Assembly: GCF_000379825.1 (NCBI RefSeq)
Contig: NZ_KB903825.1
Location: 480,584 to 544,583 of the forward strand
Length of the DNA stretch: 64,000 nucleotides
Reading direction: 5' to 3'
Origin: Longispora albida DSM 44784
Lineage (GTDB): Bacteria; Actinomycetota; Actinomycetes; Mycobacteriales; Micromonosporaceae
Position numbers and translations under genes: made by a program. The first letter of the stretch is position 1. The number at the start of each line of letters is the position of its first letter. This document shows, piece by piece, positions 8,995 through 16,778 of the stretch. The notes beneath the pieces were generated by a model. It saw nothing but the letters and a program-made list of their open reading frames with translations. It was not told where the DNA came from and searched no databases.

Positions 8995-10260
8995 ATGATC
9001 CTCGACGTGGTGATCCCGGTGTACAACGAGGAGCGCGATCTCGGGCCGTGTGCCCGGCGGCTGCACGAGTTCCTGTCCGCCACGTTCCCCTACCCCGCCC
9101 GGATCACGATCGCCGACAACGCCAGCACCGACGGCACGCTCGCGGTCGCCGGCCGGCTCGCGGAGGAACTGCCCGGCGTGCGGGTCGTCCACCTGCGGGA
9201 GAAGGGCCGTGGCCGGGCACTCAAGGCCGGGTGGCTGGAGTCCGACGCCCAGGTACTGGCATACATGGATGTCGACCTGTCGACCGATCTGGCCGCGTTG
9301 TTCCCGCTCGTCGCCCCGCTGCTGTCGGGGCACTCCGACCTGGCGATCGGTACCCGGCTGTCGCGGGGGTCGCGGGTCGTGCGGGGGCCGAAGCGGGAGT
9401 TGCTGTCGCGCGGGTACAACCTGCTGCTGCGCGGGACGCTGGCGGCCGGGTTCTCCGACGCGCAGTGCGGGTTCAAGGCGATCAGGGCCGAGGCCGCGCG
9501 GGAGCTGCTGCCGCTCGTCGAGGACACCGGGTGGTTCTTCGACACCGAGCTGCTGGTCCTGGCCGAGCGGGCCGGGCTGCGCATCCACGAGGTGCCGGTG
9601 GACTGGGTCGACGATCCCGACAGCCGGGTCAACATCGCTGCGACGGTGAAGGCCGACCTGCTCGGCATCCTCCGGCTCGGCCGGTCGCTGGCGTCCGGCA
9701 GCCTGCCGCTGGCCCAGCTGCGGGCCAGGCTCCGGCCCGGCCAGCCGGAGAGCCTGGCCAGGCAGGTGATCCGGTTCGCGGGGGTCGGCGTGCTGAGCAC
9801 CCTGGCCTACCTGGTGCTGTTCGCCCTGCTCCGGACGGTCGCACCGGCCCAGCTCGCCAACTTCCTGGCGCTGGCGGTCACGGCGGCCGGCAACACGGCG
9901 GCCAACCGGCGGGTCACCTTCGGCGTCACCGGCCGGGCCGGGCTGCTCCGGCACCATGTCCAGGGCCTGGTCGTGTTCGGGTTGTGCCTCGGGCTGACGA
10001 GCGGGGCGCTGGCCGGCCTGCACGCGATCGAGGCCGCCCCGGCCCGTGCCGCCGAACTCTCCGTGCTCGTCGGCGCGAACCTGCTCGCGACCCTGCTCCG
10101 CTTCCTGCTGCTGCGGCACTGGGTGTTCAGCGGGCGCGCGTCAGCTCCGGACGGCGCGCAGCACCACGAACTTCGGGTTGCTGGCGACCAGCTCGCAGGT
10201 GCCGAAGACGCGGCGGAGCTTGACGTGGTAGCCCAGGTGCCGGTTTCCGATCACCCATAG
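8995..10260 (+). CDS. GT2 dolichol-phosphate-mannose-type synthase fused to GtrA membrane domain
   Basis: This 421-residue protein opens with a GT-A glycosyltransferase domain (VIPVYNEERDLG, DNASTDGT, metal-binding DxD in MDVDLSTD, residues about 1-215). A GtrA-type four-helix membrane domain follows at about 255-382. It should transfer a sugar from a nucleotide donor to a polyprenyl phosphate and help flip it for the preceding GT39 enzyme, 7 bases upstream. The usual GtrA ending is LLLRHWVF near residue 375. The frame then continues for about 40 unlike residues across the 3' end of the opposite-strand methyltransferase gene, so the last 120 bases are probably an extension past a lost stop codon. 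Confidence 0.9.
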   Translation: MILDVVIPVYNEERDLGPCARRLHEFLSATFPYPARITIADNASTDGTLAVAGRLAEELPGVRVVHLREKGRGRALKAGWLESDAQVLAYMDVDLSTDLAALFPLVAPLLSGHSDLAIGTRLSRGSRVVRGPKRELLSRGYNLLLRGTLAAGFSDAQCGFKAIRAEAARELLPLVEDTGWFFDTELLVLAERAGLRIHEVPVDWVDDPDSRVNIAATVKADLLGILRLGRSLASGSLPLAQLRARLRPGQPESLARQVIRFAGVGVLSTLAYLVLFALLRTVAPAQLANFLALAVTAAGNTAANRRVTFGVTGRAGLLRHHVQGLVVFGLCLGLTSGALAGLHAIEAAPARAAELSVLVGANLLATLLRFLLLRHWVFSGRASAPDGAQHHELRVAGDQLAGAEDAAELDVVAQVPVSDHP

Positions 10261-11250
10261 TTCCCCGCCGGGGCGCAGGGCACGCCGCGCTCCGGTGAAC
10301 ATCCGCCAGGCGATCGCGTCCGTGGTCGCCTGGTGGGTGTGGAACGGCGGGTTGTTCAGGACCAGATCAAACCCACCAGGGTGTACCGGCGGCACACCGT
10401 CACCGGCCACGAACGACGCGGCCGCCGTGCTGTGCGCGGTGAAGGTGGCCTCCGCGGAGGCGAGGGCCTGGTAGGACTCGTCGGCGAAGACGAGCTCGGC
10501 TCCCGGGTCGGCGAGCGAGGCCGCCAGGCCCACGATCCCGTTGCCGCAGCCCAGGTCCAGGACCCGGGTGTCGTGGCGGCCCCGGGGCAGGTGGTCGAGG
10601 AAGAAGCGGGTACCGATGTCGAGCTTGCCAGCGGAGAACACCCCGGCGTGGTCGGTCACGGTCAGCCCGGCGACCGGGCCGGCGTCGGCCGGCAGGCGGT
10701 AGGTCTTCGGCCACGGGTCCGGGCCGGGGTTCACACCGCCGGGGGTCGTGTGGATGAGGCGGGCCTTGCGCTCGGCCAGTGACGTCCGGGTCGGGCCGAG
10801 GATCCGCTCGAACAGCTCCAGTGTGGAGGTGTGGATCTCCTTCACCATGCCGGTACCGAGCACGACCGACCCGGCGTGCAGGGCCGGCGCGAACCGGTGC
10901 AGCTGGTCCTCCAGCAGGGCGAGGCTCTTCGGTACCCGGACGAGCAGCACGTCGATCCGCTCCGGTACCGGGTCGCGCGTGGTCCGCAGCTCGACGGCCC
11001 CGGCCGCGACGCCGTTCCTGGCGAGGTTGGCCAGGGTGGCCTGCTGGGTGAGGTACGAGTCGGTGATCTGGACGATGCCCGGGTGCCGGGGCGCGAGCGC
11101 CGTGGCCAGCGCGCCCCACCGGTCACCGGAGACGACGACGGTGCCGGTGAGCCCGGGGAGCTCCTTCAGCAGGTACTCGTCGGCGGCGTCCCAGGCGCGC
11201 AGCTGGTCGCGGGGATCGATCGGGAAACGTACCAGGTCCAAGGCGTCCAT
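10141..11250 (-). CDS. RlmG/RsmC-like rRNA guanine-N2 methyltransferase
   Basis: The 369-residue length and two-domain plan fit the RlmG/RsmC family, which methylates the exocyclic N2 of guanine in ribosomal RNA. The N-terminal half is a degenerate methyltransferase-like domain. The C-terminal half has the SAM-binding motif LDLGCGNGIVGLA near residue 230 and the catalytic NPPF motif (LNNPPFHTH) near 297. E. coli RlmG is of similar size (23S G1835), but the exact target cannot be read from sequence. Its last 120 bases overlap, tail to tail, the end of the GT2-GtrA frame. Confidence 0.85.
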   Translation of the reverse strand: MDALDLVRFPIDPRDQLRAWDAADEYLLKELPGLTGTVVVSGDRWGALATALAPRHPGIVQITDSYLTQQATLANLARNGVAAGAVELRTTRDPVPERIDVLLVRVPKSLALLEDQLHRFAPALHAGSVVLGTGMVKEIHTSTLELFERILGPTRTSLAERKARLIHTTPGGVNPGPDPWPKTYRLPADAGPVAGLTVTDHAGVFSAGKLDIGTRFFLDHLPRGRHDTRVLDLGCGNGIVGLAASLADPGAELVFADESYQALASAEATFTAHSTAAASFVAGDGVPPVHPGGFDLVLNNPPFHTHQATTDAIAWRMFTGARRALRPGGELWVIGNRHLGYHVKLRRVFGTCELVASNPKFVVLRAVRS

Positions 11251-11274
11251 ATCCCCGCTAACCTAGCCTGCCGG

Positions 11275-11874
11275 CTAGCCGAGCCTGAAGCCGACCGCCT
11301 GGGCGATGACGACGGCCTGCTCCGCGTTGATCAGTGCCTCCCGGACCGTGGTCACGGCGGGGTCGAGCGCCGTCAGGTCACTCCCCCGCAGGTCGGCCTT
11401 CGTGAGCTGCGCGCGGTTCAGCTGGGCTCCGGACAGGTCACAGGCGGCCAGGATGGCCCCCTCGCAGTTCGCACCGGTCAGGTCAGCCTCGCGCATCCGC
11501 ACCTCACGGAACGAGGCTCCGCGCAGGTCCGCCCCGGTGAGCGTGACGAAGGACCAGTCGCCGCCCGTCACCCGCAGCGGGCGGGTCTCACAGTCGGTGA
11601 ACGTCGAGCCGGTCAGCTTGCACCCGTCGAACTCGGCCTCGAAGAGGTTGCACCGCTGGAAGGTGCAGCGCAGGAACGCCGAGCCGGTGTGCCGGGACGC
11701 GTTCAGCTTCACGTTGAGGAACGTGCAGTCCTCGAACACCGCTCCGGCACTGACCGCCTCCGTCAGGTCGACGTCGGAGAACAGGCAGCCGGTGTAGGCC
11801 CGGTCGGCGAGATCCTCCCCGTACCAGTCCTCGCCGCGGAACTCCTCGTCCTCGATCGCTGCGATCGCGTCCAA
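11275..11874 (-). CDS. Pentapeptide-repeat protein
   Basis: This 199-residue acidic protein consists largely of A(D/N)LXX-type pentapeptide repeats, for example DLTEA, NLFEA, DLRGA, DLTGA, DLSGA and DLRGS, which form a right-handed quadrilateral beta helix. A short helical C-terminus (about residues 165-199) ends VGFRLG. TTG 11874 is taken as start because GGAGG lies 5 bases before it and no ATG or GTG occurs in frame before an upstream stop. Some family members protect DNA gyrase (Qnr, McbG, MfpA), but most have no known role. It is divergent from the Cys-rich peptide cluster, so an immunity function is possible but unproven. Confidence 0.85.
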   Translation of the reverse strand: MDAIAAIEDEEFRGEDWYGEDLADRAYTGCLFSDVDLTEAVSAGAVFEDCTFLNVKLNASRHTGSAFLRCTFQRCNLFEAEFDGCKLTGSTFTDCETRPLRVTGGDWSFVTLTGADLRGASFREVRMREADLTGANCEGAILAACDLSGAQLNRAQLTKADLRGSDLTALDPAVTTVREALINAEQAVVIAQAVGFRLG

Positions 11875-12051
11875 CCCGGCCTCCGGCGTCTCGGTGTACG
11901 GACAGCGTAGTGTGCCTGCCCGGCGCGAGCGGCCGTGACCTTCCTGTTACTCATATGTTACGCCTTACATGATCACACATAAGACAGTCCACACTAGAGT
12001 CCGAACCTGGCTCTGGAAACAGGGATCGACCGACGTAAGGAAGGACTGGTC

Positions 12052-12246
12052 ATGACAAAGATGATCACGAAGTTCGGTGACAAGCTGCTGTCCCGCCTGC
12101 TGCCGGGCAGCACGGCCGGCGCGTGCGTGCCGGAAGCCGGCTCCTACTGCGGCTGCAAGTGCCGCAAGGAGTACGACCGGGTCGTGTGTTACCGCAACTA
12201 CATGAACTGCTACGGCAGCTGCGTCTCCAACGGCGTGCGCTGCTAG
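12052..12246 (+). CDS. Cysteine-rich 64-residue peptide precursor, candidate exported disulfide peptide
   Basis: The product has an N-terminal part of 24 residues that looks like an amphipathic leader (TKMITKFGDKLLSRLLP) ending in STAGA. A 40-residue basic part follows with eight cysteines at residues 25, 33, 35, 37, 46, 53, 57 and 64, the last being the final residue, so four disulfides are possible. There is no hydrophobic signal-peptide core. AAGGAAGGA at 12037-12045 is a strong ribosome site. A strong hairpin follows the stop codon. The next four genes supply thiol oxidation, ABC export and an S26 peptidase, whose A-x-A specificity fits AGA before Cys25. I do not recognise the peptide itself; a bacteriocin or signalling role is inference. 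Confidence 0.8.
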   Translation: MTKMITKFGDKLLSRLLPGSTAGACVPEAGSYCGCKCRKEYDRVVCYRNYMNCYGSCVSNGVRC

Positions 12247-12253
12247 TAACCAC

Positions 12254-12292
12254 CAGGGGTGGCGCCGCCGCGAGGGTGCGGCGTCACCCCTG
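12254..12292 (+). terminator. Hairpin attenuator after the peptide gene
   Basis: A 15-base-pair stem (left arm 12254-12268, right arm 12278-12292, one G-U pair) with a 9-base loop lies 7 bases after the peptide stop and before the thioredoxin gene. It has no T run. Such a position suits partial termination or mRNA stabilisation, giving more precursor than processing enzymes. Confidence 0.6.
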
Positions 12293-12340
12293 CCCTCCTG
12301 TGCCCGTCCATCCAGCCGCATTGTCCGGAAGGGACACTCC

Positions 12341-12835
12341 ATGATCTCTCTGCTGTGGGCTGCCGTCCTGGTCCTGGCCGGGGCTGTGGTGCTCAACCTG
12401 GTCCTGACCTTCGCCGTCATCCGCCGCCTCCGCGAGAGCGAGGGCACGCGCAAGCCCGCCGGCGCCACCCAGGGCCCGGCCGCCGGCGATCCGGTACCGG
12501 CCTTCACCGTCACCCTGACCAGCGGCGGCACGCTGACCGACCGCGACCTGCCTGCCGGGGACGCCACCATCGTCTTCGCGCTCCCGGGCTGCGCGCCGTG
12601 CACGAAGGTCCTGGCGGCCCTGCCCGGCACCGTGCCCACGTTCGTCTTCGTCATGGGAGAGCCGGGCGACGAGGGTACCGAGGCCGTGCTGGCCAAGGTG
12701 CCGTCCTTCGCCAGCGCCGCCGTCATCGCTGACGACAGGGCTTTCGGGGTCGAGATGTTCCCGACCACGCTCCACATCACCGGCGGGCTGATCCGGAAGG
12801 TCGAGAACGGCGTACCTGCCGGGGCCGGCGTGTGA
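12341..12835 (+). CDS. MauD/TlpA-like membrane-anchored thioredoxin
   Basis: This 164-residue protein has one N-terminal membrane helix (WAAVLVLAGAVVLNLVLTF), then a thioredoxin-like domain with the redox pair Cys84-Ala-Pro-Cys87 in LPGCAPCTK and a cis-proline loop near FPTTLHI. The layout matches MauD, the accessory protein that helps form the many disulfides of methylamine dehydrogenase light chain, and more broadly TlpA/ResA. No methylamine dehydrogenase is present here, and the eight-cysteine peptide just upstream is the obvious client. The stop overlaps the GTG start of the ABC exporter (GTGA). Confidence 0.85.
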   Translation: MISLLWAAVLVLAGAVVLNLVLTFAVIRRLRESEGTRKPAGATQGPAAGDPVPAFTVTLTSGGTLTDRDLPAGDATIVFALPGCAPCTKVLAALPGTVPTFVFVMGEPGDEGTEAVLAKVPSFASAAVIADDRAFGVEMFPTTLHITGGLIRKVENGVPAGAGV

Positions 12836-14631
12836 GTCCGGCCCTGAACAGGCCGATCCCGGCCGCGCTGCGCACCGGCTGGCAGGCGACCGGCCCGCGC
12901 GGGCTCGCGATCCTCGCGGCGGGCGCGGCGGTCAGCGGCCTGCCCGTGCTGACTGCCTGGGCCGGGAAGCTCCTGATCGACGGGCTGACCGGCAAGGGCG
13001 TGCCGGGCGTGGACCTCTGGCTCCTCGCTGTCGCCGCCGCGCTGCTCGGCGGGGCTGTCGCCGGTGCCGGGTTCCTGATCAGCTACCTGGCGGCCTGGAT
13101 GCGGACCAGGATCAGCCTGCACGTCGAGGAGCGGCTGTACCGGACGGCCAGCCAGTACCGTGGCCTGCGTGTGCTGGAGGACCCGGACTTCCAGGACAGG
13201 TTCCGGCTGGCCGAGGAGAGCGCGCAGCACGCGCCCGGCGCGCTCGCGTCCTTCGTGCTGACCGCCGTGCGGGCGGTGCTGGGCTCGGCGGGGTTCGTGG
13301 TGCTGGTCCTGTCGGTGTGGCCCCCGATGGGCGCGCTGCTCGTACTCGCCGCCGTGCCGGCCGTGGTGGCGCAGCTGGGCCTGGCCCGGCGGTTCGCGCG
13401 GACGGCCGAGGAGACGATGACGGCCCGCCGGTCGCTGCACATGTACAAGGCGCTCCAGTCGGAGCTGGCCGGCGCGGCGGAGCACCGGCTGTTCGGGCTG
13501 GGCCCGTTGTTCCACGCCCGGATGACGCGGGCTTCGGTGGCGGTGAATGGCGCCGATCTCCGGGTACAGGGAAGGGTTGCTCTGACCCAGGGTGCGCTGG
13601 CCCTGCTGAGCGCTGTGACGCTGGCTGCCGGATCGGCGGTGGTCGTGACGCGGGCGGCTGGCGGGGAGCTGACCGCCGGTGACGTGGTCCTGTTCCTGAG
13701 CGCGGTGGCCGGGTTGCAGGCCGCTGTGGCCGGGGTTGGCGTCCAGCTCACGGAGACCGCCCAGGCTCTGCGCCTCTTCCAGCACTATCTGGCCATTGTG
13801 GACGCAGGTCCCGACCTGCCGGACGGCGAGGGCACGCCCGGGCAGCTGCGGCGCGGCATCGAGTTCCGCGACGTGTGGTTCCGCTACGACGAGGACGGCC
13901 AGTGGGTGCTGCGCGGCCTCGACCTGAGCATCCCCGCTGGCCAGGCCACCGGGCTCGCGGGCGTCAACGGCGCGGGCAAGAGCACGATCATCGGCCTGCT
14001 GTGCCGGCTCTACGACCCGCAGCGCGGCCAGATCCTCTGGGACGGCGAGGACATCCGCACGTACTCGATCAGCGAACTACGCCGCCGGATCGGCGTGACC
14101 TTCCAGGACTTCATGACCTACGACCTCACCGTCGCCGAGAACATCGGCGTCGGCGATCTCTCCCTTATGGACGATCATGGCCGGGTCGAGCGGGCAGCGG
14201 AGCTGGCTGGCGCCGCGCCGATGATCGGCAGGCTGCCGCACGGCTACCGGACGCTGCTCAGCCGGATCTTCTTCGGCGAGGGCGGCGAGACACGCGGCGT
14301 GGCGCTGTCCGGCGGGCAGCGGCAGCGGGTCGCGCTGGCCAGGTCGCTGATGCGGGACGACGCCGAGCTGCTGATCCTCGACGAGCCCAGTTCCGGGCTG
14401 GACGCGGTGAGCGAGTACGAGATCCACGAGACGCTGCGCCGGCACCGGGCCGGGCGGACCAGCCTCCTGGTCTCCCACCGGCTCAGCGCGCTCCGCGAGG
14501 CCGACCGGATCGTCGTCGTGGAGGCCGGCCGGATCACCGAGCAGGGCAGTCACTCGGCGCTGGTCGCGGCCGGCGGGCGGTACGCGGAGCTGTTCGCGCT
14601 CCAGGCTTCGGGATATGTGGAGGTGTCATGA
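12832..14631 (+). CDS. ABC exporter, fused membrane and ATPase domains
   Basis: This 599-residue half transporter has an N-terminal six-helix exporter domain (about residues 1-330) and a nucleotide-binding domain with Walker A GVNGAGKS at 377-384, signature LSGGQRQRV near 492, Walker B LLILDEP and the H loop SHRLS. It lacks an N-terminal C39 peptidase domain, unlike many bacteriocin exporters, so leader removal must be done elsewhere; the S26 peptidase two genes downstream is the candidate. Start GTG 12832 overlaps the thioredoxin stop, and its own stop overlaps the MauE-like ATG by ATGA. Likely cargo is the Cys-rich peptide. Confidence 0.9.
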   Translation: MSPALNRPIPAALRTGWQATGPRGLAILAAGAAVSGLPVLTAWAGKLLIDGLTGKGVPGVDLWLLAVAAALLGGAVAGAGFLISYLAAWMRTRISLHVEERLYRTASQYRGLRVLEDPDFQDRFRLAEESAQHAPGALASFVLTAVRAVLGSAGFVVLVLSVWPPMGALLVLAAVPAVVAQLGLARRFARTAEETMTARRSLHMYKALQSELAGAAEHRLFGLGPLFHARMTRASVAVNGADLRVQGRVALTQGALALLSAVTLAAGSAVVVTRAAGGELTAGDVVLFLSAVAGLQAAVAGVGVQLTETAQALRLFQHYLAIVDAGPDLPDGEGTPGQLRRGIEFRDVWFRYDEDGQWVLRGLDLSIPAGQATGLAGVNGAGKSTIIGLLCRLYDPQRGQILWDGEDIRTYSISELRRRIGVTFQDFMTYDLTVAENIGVGDLSLMDDHGRVERAAELAGAAPMIGRLPHGYRTLLSRIFFGEGGETRGVALSGGQRQRVALARSLMRDDAELLILDEPSSGLDAVSEYEIHETLRRHRAGRTSLLVSHRLSALREADRIVVVEAGRITEQGSHSALVAAGGRYAELFALQASGYVEVS

Positions 14632-15125
14632 GTTTCGCCGAGTACGCGTGCCGGGCCGCGCTTGTGGCCGTGTTCGTGCTGGCCTGTGCCGGCAAGCTCC
14701 GAGACCTGGCCGGATTCCGCGCCAGCCTCGCCGATCTGGCCTGGCTTCCTGGCGCGGCGCGGCCGGTGGTCACGGCCGCTGTGCCGCTCACGGAGGCTGC
14801 CGCCGCAGTTCTTTTGCTGGTACCTGGGACGCAGCTGGCCGGCTTCGCCCTCAGCGCACTCCTGCTCGCGGCGTTCACGGGCGTGATCGGCTGGGCGGTG
14901 CTGGGCCGGCGGCGGGTGCGGTGCGCGTGCTTCGGGCCGGTGAGCCTGCTCGGGCCGGGCGAGCTGGTCCGCAACGGCGTGCTCCTGTCCTTCGCCTTAC
15001 TAGGCATCGTGTTGCCGGCCGGGGACGCCGGCCCTGCTGCCGTGGCCGGGGCGGGGCTGGGCCTGCTGGCCGGGTTCCTGATCAACCGCTGGCCGGACCT
15101 CGCGTACCTGGTGACCGGCAAGTGA
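14628..15125 (+). CDS. MauE/DoxX-like membrane protein for disulfide chemistry
   Basis: The 165-residue product has about four membrane helices and the paired cysteines C99-A-C101-F-G after a basic stretch (RRRVRC), the hallmark of MauE-like proteins. MauE works with MauD in maturing methylamine dehydrogenase, probably like DsbB or VKOR by passing electrons through the membrane. Here the client would be the cluster's peptide. ATG 14628 is preceded by GGAGG and overlaps the exporter stop. Codons 124-125 are TTA-CTA, both very rare in such high-GC DNA; a TTA codon can place expression under the bldA leucine tRNA in streptomycetes. Confidence 0.82.
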   Translation: MSFAEYACRAALVAVFVLACAGKLRDLAGFRASLADLAWLPGAARPVVTAAVPLTEAAAAVLLLVPGTQLAGFALSALLLAAFTGVIGWAVLGRRRVRCACFGPVSLLGPGELVRNGVLLSFALLGIVLPAGDAGPAAVAGAGLGLLAGFLINRWPDLAYLVTGK

Positions 15126-15565
15126 CCCCCTGGATTGCTGCCCTCGTCGCGCTGCTTGCCGCCGCCGCGCTGTGGTACCGGTGGCGGTACCGGGTCATCA
15201 CCGTCTCCGGCGAGAGCATGGAACCGACCTATGTGGACGGTGACCGGCTCCTGGTCCGCCGGTCCCGTACCGCCGGCCGGGGTGCCGCCGTCGTCTTCGC
15301 TCCCCCGGGGCCCGGCCTGCCCGGCGACCCGCCGTGGCTGGTCAAGCGGGCCACGGCGACGGCTGGCGACCGGGTACCGGAGGAGATGACCGGCGCGGTG
15401 CGCGTCCCTGTCGTCCCGGCCGGGTACCTGGCTGTCCTCGGCGACAACCCGCGCAGCCTCGACTCCCGCCGCTTCGGCCTGGTACCGGAGTCCGCACTGC
15501 TCGGCGTCGTCGTGCGCAGGCTCGGTGATGAACGTGGGACCCCTCATGCTGCTATAGCAGCATGA
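15122..15565 (+). CDS. S26-family signal peptidase
   Basis: This 147-residue protein has one N-terminal membrane helix (WIAALVALLAAAALWYRW), the catalytic Ser32 in SGESMEPT, the general-base Lys75 in WLVKRATATAGD and the GDNPRSLDSR box, so the Ser-Lys dyad is intact. Type I signal peptidases cut after A-x-A outside the membrane. In this cluster it probably cuts the peptide precursor after Ala-Gly-Ala (residues 22-24). GTG 15122 overlaps the MauE-like stop. Its last codons, including the TGA at 15563-15565, lie within a perfect palindrome. Confidence 0.87.
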   Translation: MTPWIAALVALLAAAALWYRWRYRVITVSGESMEPTYVDGDRLLVRRSRTAGRGAAVVFAPPGPGLPGDPPWLVKRATATAGDRVPEEMTGAVRVPVVPAGYLAVLGDNPRSLDSRRFGLVPESALLGVVVRRLGDERGTPHAAIAA

Positions 15566-15575
15566 GGGGTCCCAC
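15534..15575. repeat. Perfect 42-bp palindrome at the end of the peptide cluster
   Basis: Two 21-base arms meet with no spacer: left arm 15534-15554 begins GTGGGACCCC, right arm 15555-15575 ends GGGGTCCCAC. It covers the last codons and stop of the S26 peptidase gene and ends 28 bases before the next gene's start. As RNA it would form a very stable hairpin without a T run, so it may be a terminator. A protein-binding or recombination site is also possible. Confidence 0.85.
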
Positions 15576-15603
15576 GACTCGCACCTTCGAGAGCGGAGCG
15601 CCA

Positions 15604-16722
15604 ATGCAGTTCGTCCTGCCTGCCCCGACCGGCCCCCACCCAGTGGGCGTGACCGACGAGTACCTTGTGGACTCCAGCCGGCCGGACCCGTGGCTGCCGG
15701 AGACGCCCCGGGAGCTGATGATCAGCGTCTGGTACCCGGCGGCCGGCGTCACCGGCCTGCCTCAGGCACCGTGGATGACGGGCGCGGCCGCCGGGCCCTT
15801 CGACGAACTCGTGGCGGCCAGCGGCTTCCCCGCCGGGGCAGTCGACTGGGCCTCGCCCACCGCCGGTCACGCCGGAGCACCGAGGCTCCCCGGGGACGAG
15901 GCGCTGCCGGTGATCCTGTTCTCACCCGGGCTGGGCATGGCACGCGGTACGGCCACCGCTCTGGTGTCCGAACTGGCCAGCCACGGCTACACCGTCGTGA
16001 CCGTCGACCACCCCGGAGAGGGTTCACCCGTCGCCTTCCCCGGCGGCCGGCTCCGCACCGACAACGCGCTGACGGACGAGCTGGCGGGCGATCCGGCGCG
16101 GATGGCCGGGTACATCGGAAAAGCTCTTGATGCCCGGACCGCTGACCTGTTCTTCGTCCTGGACCACCTGGGTGTGCGGACGGCCGGGGTGTTCGGGCAC
16201 TCACTCGGCGGGACCACGGCCTGCGAGGCGATGGCACAGGACACCCGGTTGATCGCCGGCGCCAATCTGGACGGTCCGCTGGGCGAGTCGGCTACCAGCC
16301 CGATGCCCGCAGCGAACGTTGCCCGGCATGGCCACGACCGGCCGTTCCTGCTCCTCGGCGCGGCACTGTCCCGGCCCGACGGGGCAGGTGGCCACCGCAG
16401 CCGCAGCCACGCCCCGGACGGTGATCCGGGCTGGGCGGACTTCTGGGCACGGCACCGGGGCTGGAAACGGGATGTGACCCTGGCAGGCGCGTCCCACCAC
16501 GGATTCACCGACTTCCCGGCCATCTACCGGGCGGCCGCCGAGGCACCCGGGATGCCCGCCCAGCTCTACGAACGCGTCACCGGCACGATCGACGCCAGCC
16601 GGGCAGTTGCCGTCCAGCGGGCGTGCCTGCTGGCCTTCTTCGGCGAGTTCCTGACCGCCGGGCAGGCCTGGCCGTTCGACGGCCCGGGGACGGGCTGGCC
16701 GGACCTCGTCCGGGTGCCCTGA
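15604..16722 (+). CDS. Alpha/beta hydrolase, PAF-acetylhydrolase-like
   Basis: This 372-residue protein has the motifs of the platelet-activating-factor acetylhydrolase type II group: SVWYPAA near the start, LFSPGLGMARG forming the oxyanion region, DHPGEG, and the nucleophile elbow GHSLGG with Ser200. A late histidine in SHHGFTD may complete the triad. No signal peptide is visible, so it is probably cytoplasmic. ATG 15604 has GAGCGGAG upstream; an earlier ATG at 15562 would start inside the palindrome. It follows the peptide cluster on the same strand but the strong palindrome separates them, and a joint role is not evident. Confidence 0.82.
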   Translation: MQFVLPAPTGPHPVGVTDEYLVDSSRPDPWLPETPRELMISVWYPAAGVTGLPQAPWMTGAAAGPFDELVAASGFPAGAVDWASPTAGHAGAPRLPGDEALPVILFSPGLGMARGTATALVSELASHGYTVVTVDHPGEGSPVAFPGGRLRTDNALTDELAGDPARMAGYIGKALDARTADLFFVLDHLGVRTAGVFGHSLGGTTACEAMAQDTRLIAGANLDGPLGESATSPMPAANVARHGHDRPFLLLGAALSRPDGAGGHRSRSHAPDGDPGWADFWARHRGWKRDVTLAGASHHGFTDFPAIYRAAAEAPGMPAQLYERVTGTIDASRAVAVQRACLLAFFGEFLTAGQAWPFDGPGTGWPDLVRVP

Positions 16723-16778
16723 GCACGCCCGCCCGGACGGGGCCCGCAGGACTCCGGGGCCGCCTGTAGCCTTGCCGG

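Noticed and set aside
11763..11954. ATG-started leftward frame overlapping the start of the pentapeptide gene
   Set aside because: Arg-rich composition typical of a shadow frame; the pentapeptide frame has a good ribosome site and repeat signature.
11955..12036. Promoter for the Cys-rich peptide gene
   Set aside because: Several AT-rich hexamers (TTACAT, CATAAG, TAGAGT) are present but no pair has proper spacing, so no assignment was made.
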